A stretch of 64,000 nucleotides of DNA from Halomonas ventosae. GTDB lineage: Bacteria; Pseudomonadota; Gammaproteobacteria; Pseudomonadales; Halomonadaceae. Shown here in pieces: positions 37,944 to 46,064 of the stretch (position 1 is its first letter; every line of letters begins with the position of its first letter). The notes under the pieces were generated by a model. The model was not told the DNA's origin and did no database searches. It worked only from the letters and a program-made list of their open reading frames with translations. The stretch covers positions 38,776-102,775 of the forward strand of contig NZ_SNZJ01000017.1 of NCBI RefSeq assembly GCF_004363555.1, given 5' to 3'. A program made the translations under genes and the position numbers.

Positions 37944-40244
37944 TCACTCGACCGCCCACCACCCCGGCAGCCGGGCCCGCACCTCGGGGCGCGCGAAGCG
38001 GTCGTCCATCAGCACCACCGTGCCCTCGTCGCCGGGGCCACGGATCACCCGCCCCGCCGCCTGCACCACCTTGATCAGCCCCGGGATGCGATAGGCGTAG
38101 TCGTCACCAAGTCCGAAGCGCGCCGCCAGCCGCGCCTTGAGGGCCTCGTTGAAGGGATCGAAGGGCGGCAGCCCCAGGGTGGCGATGAAGGCGCCGATCA
38201 GCCGCTCGCCCGGCAGGTCGATGCCCTCGGCGAAGGCCCCGCCCAGCACCGCGAAGCCGATCCCCTGCCCGCCCGGCGCGAAGCCGGCCAGGAAGGCGTC
38301 GCGGGCCTCCTCGCGCATGCCGCGGGTCTGGGCGCGCACGGGAATCTCCGGATGGGCCGCCTGCAGCCGTGCCAGGGCCGCCTCCAGGTAGGCGAAGCTG
38401 CTGAAGAAGGCCAGGTAGTGGCCCGGCCGGCGACGGTATTGGCCGGCCAGTTCGGCGACGATGGGCGAAAGCGACGCCTCCCTGTCGCGCAGCCGGGTGG
38501 AGATGTCGGCGCGGATGCGCACCTCGAGCTGCTCGGCGGCGAACGGCGAGGCGACCTCGTGCCACACCGTGGCGGCCGGCAGGCCCAGCAGGTCGCGGTG
38601 GTAGTGGGCGGGGCTCAGGGTCGCCGAGAAGAGCACCGCAGACTGCGCCGCCGCGAAGCGCGGCGCCAGGAAGTCCGCCGGCACCAGGTTGCGCAGCCCC
38701 AGCACGGCCCGGCCGCGACCGTGGCGGGCCAGGTCGCATAGCGAGTGCTCGCCGAAGGACTCCACCAGGCGGGTGAAGGCCAGCGCCTCGAAGAGCAGCT
38801 CCTGGAGCGCGAGGGAGGCCTGGTCGGGGTGTTCGCCCAGGTGCTCGGTGATGGCGCTGGCGACCCCCTGCAGGGCCGCGACCATCCCCTCGGGCAGGCC
38901 GTCGAGCACGCGGTAGGCCGGCCGGCCCGGCTCGCCGGCCTCGCCCATTCCCGCCTCCCGGACCAGCGCCTGCCACTGACGGGCCAGGCGCCCCAGGGGG
39001 CGCGCCAGGGCCCCAGGAGCCTCACGGCGCAGCCGGGCGAGGCGGCGCTGGTCCAGCTCGGCGCTGTACATGCCCCGGGCCCGTTCCACCAGGTTGTGGG
39101 CCTCGTCCACCAGCAGGCCCAGGCGCCAGCCGTTGGCGCGGGCGAGGCCATGCAGCAGGGCGTTGGCATCGAACCAGTGGTTGACGTCGCCGACGACCAC
39201 GTCGCACCAGCGCGCCAGCTCCTGCCCCAGGTAGTAGGGGCAGACACCATGGTCGAGGGCCACCTCGCGCAGCGCCTCGCGATCCAGCCAGCCTCGCGCC
39301 ACGGCGGCCTGGCGTGCCGCCGGCAGCCGGTCGTAGAAGCCCGACGCCAGCGGGCAGGCCTCGCCGTGGCAGGCCCGGTCGGGATACTCGCAGGCCTTCT
39401 CCCGGGCGGTGAGCTCCAGCACCCGCAGCGGGGCGGCGGCGGCGTCCGGGCTGCCGGCGCCCCCGGCCCCGAGGGCGACCAGGGCATCCAGCGCCAGCCG
39501 GCGTCCCGGCGTCTTCATGGTCAGGAAGGCCACGCGGTCGAGCCCCTGGCGGGGCATGGCCTTGAGCAGCGGGAAGAGGGTGCCGAGGGTCTTGCCGATG
39601 CCGGTGGGGGCCTGGACCAGCAGGCAGCGGCCGGTGCTGGCGGCCTTGTAGACGCTCTCCGCCAGGTCGCGCTGGCCGGGACGGAAGCGCTCGTGGGGAA
39701 AGGCGAGCTCGCCAAGCGCCCCGTCACGCCGCTCCCGATGCCGGGCCTCCTGCGCGGCCCAGGCCAGGAAGCGGCGGCAATGAGTCGCGAAGAAGGCCTG
39801 CAGTTCGGTGGCGCTCGCCTCGCGGGTCAGCACGGTCTCGCGGCCGGTGGTGATGTCCAGGTAGACCAGCGCCAGGGTCAGCGAGGCGAGGCCACGCTCG
39901 GCACACAGCAGCGCACCATAGACGCTGACCTGCGCCCAGTGCAGGGCCCGCTGGTTGTCGGCCATGCGCTCCAGGCGCCCGCGGTGGGTCTTGACCTCCT
40001 CCAGGCGGTTGGCCGCCGGGTCGAAGCCGTCGGCACGGCCGCCCACCGTCAGCCCCTCGAAGGCGCCGGAGAGCGGCAGCTCGGACTCGTATCCCCCGCC
40101 ACGCCGCCTCGCCACCAGGGCATGGCCCGCGATGCCCTCCCGGGCGCTGGGAGCCGGGGTGAAGCGATGGTCCAGGTCCCCCTCCCGGGCGGTGAAGTCG
40201 CACAGCGCGCGCACCGCCACGCGATAGCCCGCCTCCCCGCTCAT
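37944..40244 (-). CDS. Iron-sulphur XPD-like helicase with N-terminal nuclease-like domain
   Basis: The 766-residue DinG/XPD-family DNA helicase has an N-terminal PD-(D/E)XK, Cas4-like region (about 1-160; GGRADGFDP, EEVKTHRG) and a Walker A QAPTGIGKT near 212. Four Cys in CEYPDRACHGEAC and GVCPYY are likely 4Fe-4S ligands, followed by the DEAH box VDEAHNL and motif VI QAAGRVIRG. The start overlaps the stop of the FAN1-type gene by ATGA, so the products are made together. A role in crosslink or branched-DNA repair is inferred. Confidence 0.9.
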   Translation of the reverse strand: MSGEAGYRVAVRALCDFTAREGDLDHRFTPAPSAREGIAGHALVARRRGGGYESELPLSGAFEGLTVGGRADGFDPAANRLEEVKTHRGRLERMADNQRALHWAQVSVYGALLCAERGLASLTLALVYLDITTGRETVLTREASATELQAFFATHCRRFLAWAAQEARHRERRDGALGELAFPHERFRPGQRDLAESVYKAASTGRCLLVQAPTGIGKTLGTLFPLLKAMPRQGLDRVAFLTMKTPGRRLALDALVALGAGGAGSPDAAAAPLRVLELTAREKACEYPDRACHGEACPLASGFYDRLPAARQAAVARGWLDREALREVALDHGVCPYYLGQELARWCDVVVGDVNHWFDANALLHGLARANGWRLGLLVDEAHNLVERARGMYSAELDQRRLARLRREAPGALARPLGRLARQWQALVREAGMGEAGEPGRPAYRVLDGLPEGMVAALQGVASAITEHLGEHPDQASLALQELLFEALAFTRLVESFGEHSLCDLARHGRGRAVLGLRNLVPADFLAPRFAAAQSAVLFSATLSPAHYHRDLLGLPAATVWHEVASPFAAEQLEVRIRADISTRLRDREASLSPIVAELAGQYRRRPGHYLAFFSSFAYLEAALARLQAAHPEIPVRAQTRGMREEARDAFLAGFAPGGQGIGFAVLGGAFAEGIDLPGERLIGAFIATLGLPPFDPFNEALKARLAARFGLGDDYAYRIPGLIKVVQAAGRVIRGPGDEGTVVLMDDRFARPEVRARLPGWWAVE

Positions 40245-41953
40245 TCGCCGTCCACCGCCCAGCGCACATGGCAGACCCCGGCGGGGATCGCCCGGGCATG
40301 GAAGAAGGCCAGCCAGCGCCGCTGGTTGTCCTGCAGCCGGTCGCCGGGCCCCTTCACCTCGATCAGCCGGTAGCGCGGCTCGCCCTGCGGGGCCTCGGGA
40401 AGGAACTGGATCAGGTCAGGAAGGCCGGCCCGGTTGGCCTTGAGGTCGCCGAGCAGCCGCTCGAAGCAGGCGCGCAGGTGAGCGGCCGGCAGGCAGGCCA
40501 GCGCCCGCTCGAGCAGCGCCGCGTCGAGCGCCCCCCAGTGCACGAAGGGCGAGGCCAGCCCCTGCTTCGCCCGCCAGGTGGCGCGGATCGCCTCGCGATA
40601 CTCGCCGGTCTCGAGCCGGGCCAGGCAGGCATCGAAGCGGTCGCGGCGGCGGGCCACGAAGTCCTCGCGGTAGAGGTCCGCCGGGCCGTGGTGAAAGGGG
40701 TGGAAGAAGGCGCCGGGCAGCGGCGCGAAGAGCGCCTCCCAGCAGAGCAGACCGAAGAGCCCGGTGAACAGGCTGTTCTCCACGTAGTGCACCGGCGCCG
40801 CATCATCGTGCAGGTGGTCGCGCACCCCGGCCTCAACCGGACCGGGCGGCAGGGTCAGGGTCCACTGCCGAGGCGCCGGCTCTCGCGGGAAGGTCCGCGG
40901 GGCAAGCCCCAGCCGGCGGCGCAGCCTCGGCACCAGCCGTCCCAGCGCCTGGGCCTCCTCCTCGCTGGACGGGGCCTCGGCCAGGGGCTCGGCCAGGGCC
41001 AGGGCCGCGACGTGCTCCCCGCGGCGCTCCAGCAGGCGCAGGTGGCGGATGCGCGCCTCGACGCTGCCGGTATGGCCCGCGTCCGGCCAGCCGGCCTCGG
41101 CATAGAGGGCAAGGGCCGGCTCGCCCTGACCCTCTCGCTCCGCCTGTCGCCCCAGCGCCACGCAGAGCCGCCGATGCCGCGCCGCCAGCCAGGCGTTGTC
41201 GGCCAGCGGCGCGGGCAGTTCGGCCTGCAATACCGAGACCGCCTCCCCGGCCTCGAGCCGTTCGCGCAGGCGGTGCAGGGCCAGGTAGGCATCCACTTCC
41301 GTGCGGCGCCGGAAGGCCCGGGAGTCGGGGGTGATCGCCACCCGCTCGAAGCGCTGCAGGCCGAGTTCGGTGAGCACGAACTCGGCCCAGTCCTGGCGCA
41401 GGTTGCCGAAGAACATCAGCCGCAGCCGGTCGCAGGTCGCCATCACGGCAATACGCACGACACGGTCCGGCGCCTCGGGCCACCAGTCGGCAAGCGGGAG
41501 GTCCTCGGTGAGCCGCGGCGCAAGCGCCTCGAACAGCGCGGCCTTGCCGGTGGCGGCGGCCAACCCCGCGGCGGCGATCTCGCCGGACAGGGCACGGCGC
41601 AGCTCGGGCAGGCGCAGCTGGCGGAAGAGCTCCTCGAGGTCGAGTTCCGGCGCGGCCTCGAGCAGACCCGCCTCGACCAGGGGCGCGAGCGCCGCCTCGG
41701 TGTCGCCGATCTCGGGATAGCGCAGGCGCGAGGTGCGAAAGTGCTCCCCCTTGCGCATCACCATGCGCACCAGCAGCGCCTGCGAGGCCTCGGGCAGGGC
41801 GGCGAATGCCGCCAGGAAGCCGTGCTCGGCCGCGTCCAGCAGGTCACCGTGGCGCTCGGCCACCCACGCCAGCACGAAGCGGAAGTTCGCCAGGTAGTAG
41901 CGCGGGTCGTCCAGGGGCGCGGTGACCGGGGCGGCGGCGGGAATACTGTTCAT
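40241..41953 (-). CDS. FAN1-type VRR-NUC nuclease
   Basis: The 570-residue bacterial FAN1 homologue is a structure-specific 5' flap/exonuclease that unhooks DNA interstrand crosslinks. The C-terminal VRR-NUC domain carries the catalytic residues in LPDLIQFLP and EVKGPGDRLQDNQRRW (about 505-560). The middle is a TPR-like helical region and the N-terminus a SAP-type DNA-binding segment. It is upstream of, and overlaps by four bases, the XPD-like helicase gene. Confidence 0.92.
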   Translation of the reverse strand: MNSIPAAAPVTAPLDDPRYYLANFRFVLAWVAERHGDLLDAAEHGFLAAFAALPEASQALLVRMVMRKGEHFRTSRLRYPEIGDTEAALAPLVEAGLLEAAPELDLEELFRQLRLPELRRALSGEIAAAGLAAATGKAALFEALAPRLTEDLPLADWWPEAPDRVVRIAVMATCDRLRLMFFGNLRQDWAEFVLTELGLQRFERVAITPDSRAFRRRTEVDAYLALHRLRERLEAGEAVSVLQAELPAPLADNAWLAARHRRLCVALGRQAEREGQGEPALALYAEAGWPDAGHTGSVEARIRHLRLLERRGEHVAALALAEPLAEAPSSEEEAQALGRLVPRLRRRLGLAPRTFPREPAPRQWTLTLPPGPVEAGVRDHLHDDAAPVHYVENSLFTGLFGLLCWEALFAPLPGAFFHPFHHGPADLYREDFVARRRDRFDACLARLETGEYREAIRATWRAKQGLASPFVHWGALDAALLERALACLPAAHLRACFERLLGDLKANRAGLPDLIQFLPEAPQGEPRYRLIEVKGPGDRLQDNQRRWLAFFHARAIPAGVCHVRWAVDGE

Positions 41954-41985
41954 GCATCCATGGTATCAGGGCCGAGGAGGCAGCG

Positions 41986-43029
41986 TCAGCGCGGCAGGCC
42001 CCGGGCCAGTTCGCGCACCACCTCGGCGGCGGGAACCTCGCGGCAGCGGCTGGCGTTCTGCCCGGCCCATAGCGGCGAGAAATCACCACGCCCTTGCGCC
42101 TCGGCAGCGGCCCGCAGCGGGGTGATGGCCGCGGTGGCCAGCGGGAAGGCCGGCGCCGCGTCACTGATCGGCCCCAGCTCGCGCATCAGCCGGGTGACGA
42201 TGCCCCGGGCCGGGCGGCCGCTGTAGAGGTTGGTCAGGGCCGTATGGCGGGCCGCCTCGCTCATCAGCGCCCGGCGATGGATGGCCGAGGCGCGGGACTC
42301 CGGACAGCAGAGGAAGGCGGTGCCCACCTGGACGGCCTCGGCGCCCAGCGCCAGGGCCGCCGCCACGCCCCGGGCATCGGCGATGCCGCCGGCGGCGATC
42401 ACCGGCACCTCCACCGCCTGGCGGACCTGGGGCAGCAGCGCCTGGGTCCCCATCTGGGTGGTCAGGTCCTCGGTCAGGAAGAGCCCGCGATGGCCGCCGG
42501 CCTCGAGCCCCTGGGCGATCAACGCATCGGCGCCGCGGGCCTCCAGCCAGCGCGCCTCCTCCACCGTGGTGGCCGTGGAGAGCACCGTCGCGCCCCAGGC
42601 CTTGACCCGCGTCAGCAGCTCAGGCGCCGGCAGGCCGAAGTGGAAGCTCACCACCTCCGGACGGAAGGGCTCGAGGGCGTCGCAGGCCGCATGGTCGAAG
42701 GGACGCCGCCCGGCCCCGGCCGGCACCGCCTCGGTGTCGAGGCCGAACTCGGCATACCAGGGCGCCAGCGCCGCCTGCCAGCGCGCCAGCCGCTCGGGGT
42801 CGGGCGCGGGCGGCGTGTGACAGAAGAAGTTGACATTCACCGGCCCCGAGGTCGCGGCGCGCAGGGCCTCGAGTTCCTCCGCCATGGCCTCGGGCGAGAG
42901 CATGGCGCAGGGCAGGGCCCCGAGGCCGCCGGCACGGGAGACGGCAATGGCCAGCTCGCTGCCCTGGGCACCCGCCATGGGAGCCTGGAGGATGGGCAGG
43001 TCGAGGCCCAGTCGATCGGCCAGTGTCAT
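41986..43029 (-). CDS. Nitronate monooxygenase (NPD/2-nitropropane dioxygenase family)
   Basis: The 347-residue FMN-dependent TIM-barrel enzyme oxidises alkyl nitronates such as propionate-3-nitronate. The N-terminus LPILQAPMAGA, the catalytic-His segment QGLEAGGHRG and the phosphate-binding IAAGGIADARGVAAALALGA motif are typical. The start overlaps the brkB-type stop as ATGA, forming an operon with the two genes upstream. Function in detoxification is inferred from family. Confidence 0.9.
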   Translation of the reverse strand: MTLADRLGLDLPILQAPMAGAQGSELAIAVSRAGGLGALPCAMLSPEAMAEELEALRAATSGPVNVNFFCHTPPAPDPERLARWQAALAPWYAEFGLDTEAVPAGAGRRPFDHAACDALEPFRPEVVSFHFGLPAPELLTRVKAWGATVLSTATTVEEARWLEARGADALIAQGLEAGGHRGLFLTEDLTTQMGTQALLPQVRQAVEVPVIAAGGIADARGVAAALALGAEAVQVGTAFLCCPESRASAIHRRALMSEAARHTALTNLYSGRPARGIVTRLMRELGPISDAAPAFPLATAAITPLRAAAEAQGRGDFSPLWAGQNASRCREVPAAEVVRELARGLPR

Positions 43030-44060
43030 GGGGTATCTCCTCGGTCGTTGGTGTTCTGGTCGGTGGGATCCTGGTCGGAGGGAGTGCGCTTCCGGCCGGT
43101 CTGTCGCCAGGGCCACTTGCGGCCCAGGGTATCGGCGGCGTGGGCGTCGCGCTCCCCCAGCGGGCGGGCCGTGCCGACGGTGGTATCGCGATAGGTCTGG
43201 CGCTCCATTTCCGCGTTGAACTCCGCGCCCAGCAACACGGTGAATGCCGAGAGCCAGAACCACAGCATCAGCATCACCACCGCCCCCAGCGAGCCATAGA
43301 TATCACTCAGGTTGATCACGCTGCCGAAGTAGAACGAGAGGCCCGCAGAGCCGATCAGCCACAGGAGCGTCGCGACGACGGAACCCATGCTGACCCACTG
43401 CCAGCGCGGCGGCCGCCTGTCGGGCCCGAAGCGATAGAAGACGGCGATGACCAGCATCATCACCATCAGGAGCACCGGCCAGCGCAGCCACACGATCGCC
43501 ATCACCAGCAGCGTATCCAGCGCCAGCATGCCGATGGCCAGCGGAAAGAAGGCGACGAAGACGATGGTGATCAGCAGGACCAGGATCAGCCCCAGCGTCA
43601 GCGCCGCGACGATCCAGCCACGCTGCAGCGATCCCCGACGGTCCTCCTCGCCGTATACCACGTTCAGCCCGGCCACCATCCAGAGCACGCCCTTGGAGGC
43701 GATGAACATCGCCACCAGCACACTGCCAAGGGCCGTCAGGCTGAGGCCGGTGCTGGTGGTCTCGGCGATCTTGCGTGCCTGGTCCTTGATCAGGGTGGAG
43801 GCCTCGGGCGGGAGATAGCGGCTGAGTTCCACGATCTGACTCGCCAGGTCCTGGGGGTCCATCACCAGCGCCCAGACCGAGATGATCGCGGCGATGGTCG
43901 GGAAGAGCGCCAGCATGGCATTGAAGGCGATCCCGGCGGCCATCATGGCGACGAAGTCCTGGATGACCTGCTGCTTGACGCGCCATACGATATCCAGCCA
44001 CCCGGTCGCGGGGATCTGCCTGGGCTGGTCGGCACGGCGACCGCGTTCCGGCTTCGCCAT
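43026..44060 (-). CDS. YihY/BrkB family membrane protein
   Basis: The 344-residue inner-membrane protein has six helices. Family motifs are AAGIAFNAMLALFPTIAA near 43-60 and the C-terminal SLGAVVMLMLWFWLSAFTVLLGAEFNAE block. The latter is typical of the group once misnamed ribonuclease BN. A polar C-terminal tail follows. Transport or envelope functions have been suggested for relatives. It overlaps the nitronate monooxygenase start and lies 7 bp after the protease gene. Confidence 0.9.
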   Translation of the reverse strand: MAKPERGRRADQPRQIPATGWLDIVWRVKQQVIQDFVAMMAAGIAFNAMLALFPTIAAIISVWALVMDPQDLASQIVELSRYLPPEASTLIKDQARKIAETTSTGLSLTALGSVLVAMFIASKGVLWMVAGLNVVYGEEDRRGSLQRGWIVAALTLGLILVLLITIVFVAFFPLAIGMLALDTLLVMAIVWLRWPVLLMVMMLVIAVFYRFGPDRRPPRWQWVSMGSVVATLLWLIGSAGLSFYFGSVINLSDIYGSLGAVVMLMLWFWLSAFTVLLGAEFNAEMERQTYRDTTVGTARPLGERDAHAADTLGRKWPWRQTGRKRTPSDQDPTDQNTNDRGDTP

Positions 44061-44067
44061 GGCCACC

Positions 44068-44592
44068 TCAGGGCCGCTCCGCGGGGCGCAGCACCATGCG
44101 CGCATCGCGGATCTCGATGTCGAAGCGGTCGAGGAAGCTCATGCCCAGCAGCGCCGCCTCGCCGGTGAGCCCCGGGCTGATCGAGCCGCGCACCTCGTGG
44201 GCCTCGTAGCCGCCCAGGCTCACCGTCTCGAGGGTAGCCAGCTCGCCGCGCACCCGGCCGTTGGCGGTGTTGAACCAGGCGCTGCCGGTGCTCTGGAGCC
44301 CCAGCCGCTCGGCCATCCCGGCGGGCACCGCGACATAGGTGGCGCCGGTGTCGAGCAGGAACTCCACCGGCTGCCCGTTGATGCGCCCGGTGGCCACGAA
44401 GTGGCCGGCGCGGTTGCGCTCCAGCACCACCGGCTCGCCCTCCCCCACCGCGACGTTGGCGAGATGGGCATTGGGGTTGCGCTGCGTCTCCAGGTAGCCG
44501 TGGAACCACCAGGCCCCGCCGCCCAGGAAGAGCACCCAGAACAGCAGCATCATGCCCAGCCCCGCACGGCGCGTGGCGCGCTCCTCGCTCAT
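44068..44592 (-). CDS. Membrane-anchored retropepsin-like aspartic protease
   Basis: The 174-residue clan AA protease has an N-terminal membrane anchor (about 12-32) and a single periplasmic domain. The catalytic motif is LLDTGATYVAVP (about 80-91) and the C-terminal flap partner is ALLGMSFLDRFDIEI. Proteases of this TIGR02281-type group act as dimers because each chain has one DTGA. The ATG at 44592 follows GGGAGG. The substrate is unknown. Confidence 0.88.
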   Translation of the reverse strand: MSEERATRRAGLGMMLLFWVLFLGGGAWWFHGYLETQRNPNAHLANVAVGEGEPVVLERNRAGHFVATGRINGQPVEFLLDTGATYVAVPAGMAERLGLQSTGSAWFNTANGRVRGELATLETVSLGGYEAHEVRGSISPGLTGEAALLGMSFLDRFDIEIRDARMVLRPAERP

Positions 44593-44658
44593 GACCTTCC
44601 CTCCCGGCATCTGCCCCTTGAGACCATCATGCCACAGCGACATTCCGCATCCGTTGCG

Positions 44659-46014
44659 CTAGCGCCCGTTGCGCGCCTCCCAGTCTCGGGCCGCCTGCTG
44701 GCCGCGGGCCTGGTTGACGAAGAGGCAGACCAGGATGGCAATGACGAAGAGCACCGCGCAGAGCAGGATCGACGCCTTGAGCCCCACCAGCGACTGCAGC
44801 AGCCCCAGGCCGATGATGCCGATCACCCCGGCGAGCTTGTTGGCCAGGCCCCAGAAGCCGAAGAACTCGGCGGCCTTGCGGCTCGGCGAGAAGAGCCCCA
44901 CCAGGGCGCGGCTGGCGGACTGGCTGGAGCCCAGGGAGAGCCCCGCCAGACAGCCCACCACCAGGAAGAGGTGCTGGGCCTCCCAGTCGAGCCCGAACCG
45001 GGCATGCAGGAAGGCGGTGACCTCCGGCGTGGCCCAGATGGCCAGTATCGCCGCCACCCAGAGTCCCAGGGTGAAGAGGTAGGTGACCCGGGTGCCGATG
45101 CGGTCCTGGATGAAGCCGAAGCCCAGGGCGCCTGCCGCCGCGGTGACCTGCACGATGATGAACATGATGTTGCGCACCGACTCGTCCCAGCCGATCACCT
45201 GGGCGCCGTAGATGAAGGCGAAGGCGATGATGATGTAGACGCCGGCCATGGAGAAGAGCAGCGAGACCAGGAAGATGCCCAGGTCGCGGAAGCGCCTGAG
45301 CTCGTGCAGGGTCGTCGAGACACGCTCCCAGGCGATCTCGCGGTAGGGCTTGCCGGGCGGCTGGGGCGTGCCGCGCTCCTTCACCCACAGGAAGGTGGGG
45401 ATGGCGGTCAGCAGGAAGAAGCCCGCCGCGAAGGGCCCCACCCAGCGGATGCGCTCGAAGTTCTCCGCCGTGGCCTCGCCCAGCGCCACCAGCGTGAACC
45501 CCGCGGCGAAGAGCCCGCCCACGTAGCCCAGCGCCCAGCCGAAGCCGGAGATCTTGCCCAGGTCCTCGGGCGGACCGAGGTCCGGCAGGAAGGCAGCGAT
45601 GAAGGACTCGCCCATGGAGTAGGCGTAGTTGGAGAGCACGATCAGCACGAGACCCAGCACCACGTAGCCCGGTTCCACGAAGTAGAGCATGGCGGTGGTG
45701 GCCACGGTGGCCAGGTAGCTGACGAACAGGAATCCCTTCTTCTCGGCCCGGTAGTCCATCACCGCCCCGCATAGCGGGCCGGTCACCACCACCAGCAGGT
45801 AGCTGATCGCCAGCGCCAGGCTCCACAGGAAGTTGGCCAGGCGGTAGCCGTCGCCGCGATCGCCGACGATCACCGTGGTGAAGAGCTCGCCGAACACCAC
45901 GGTGATGATCAGCAGGGTATAGGCCTGGTTGGCGAAGTCGAACATCGCCCAGCCGAGGATCTCCTTGCGCGAGGCGCGGGGAGTCGTCGGCACGGCGGCG
46001 GGGATCGGGCTCAT
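44659..46014 (-). CDS. UMF1-family MFS transporter
   Basis: The 451-residue membrane transporter of the UMF1/Atg22-like major facilitator group has about 12 helices. It begins with the signature WAMFDFANQAYTLLI, and a GFGWALGYVGGL motif lies around helix 5. Yeast Atg22 exports vacuolar amino acids; bacterial substrates are unknown. It is on the same strand as the CocE/NonD gene (50 bp away) and the protease gene. Confidence 0.9.
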   Translation of the reverse strand: MSPIPAAVPTTPRASRKEILGWAMFDFANQAYTLLIITVVFGELFTTVIVGDRGDGYRLANFLWSLALAISYLLVVVTGPLCGAVMDYRAEKKGFLFVSYLATVATTAMLYFVEPGYVVLGLVLIVLSNYAYSMGESFIAAFLPDLGPPEDLGKISGFGWALGYVGGLFAAGFTLVALGEATAENFERIRWVGPFAAGFFLLTAIPTFLWVKERGTPQPPGKPYREIAWERVSTTLHELRRFRDLGIFLVSLLFSMAGVYIIIAFAFIYGAQVIGWDESVRNIMFIIVQVTAAAGALGFGFIQDRIGTRVTYLFTLGLWVAAILAIWATPEVTAFLHARFGLDWEAQHLFLVVGCLAGLSLGSSQSASRALVGLFSPSRKAAEFFGFWGLANKLAGVIGIIGLGLLQSLVGLKASILLCAVLFVIAILVCLFVNQARGQQAARDWEARNGR

Positions 46015-46064
46015 GCGGGACGTCCCTGTGGCATCAGGCCGTCACCATAGCAGCCCCTCCTGCC

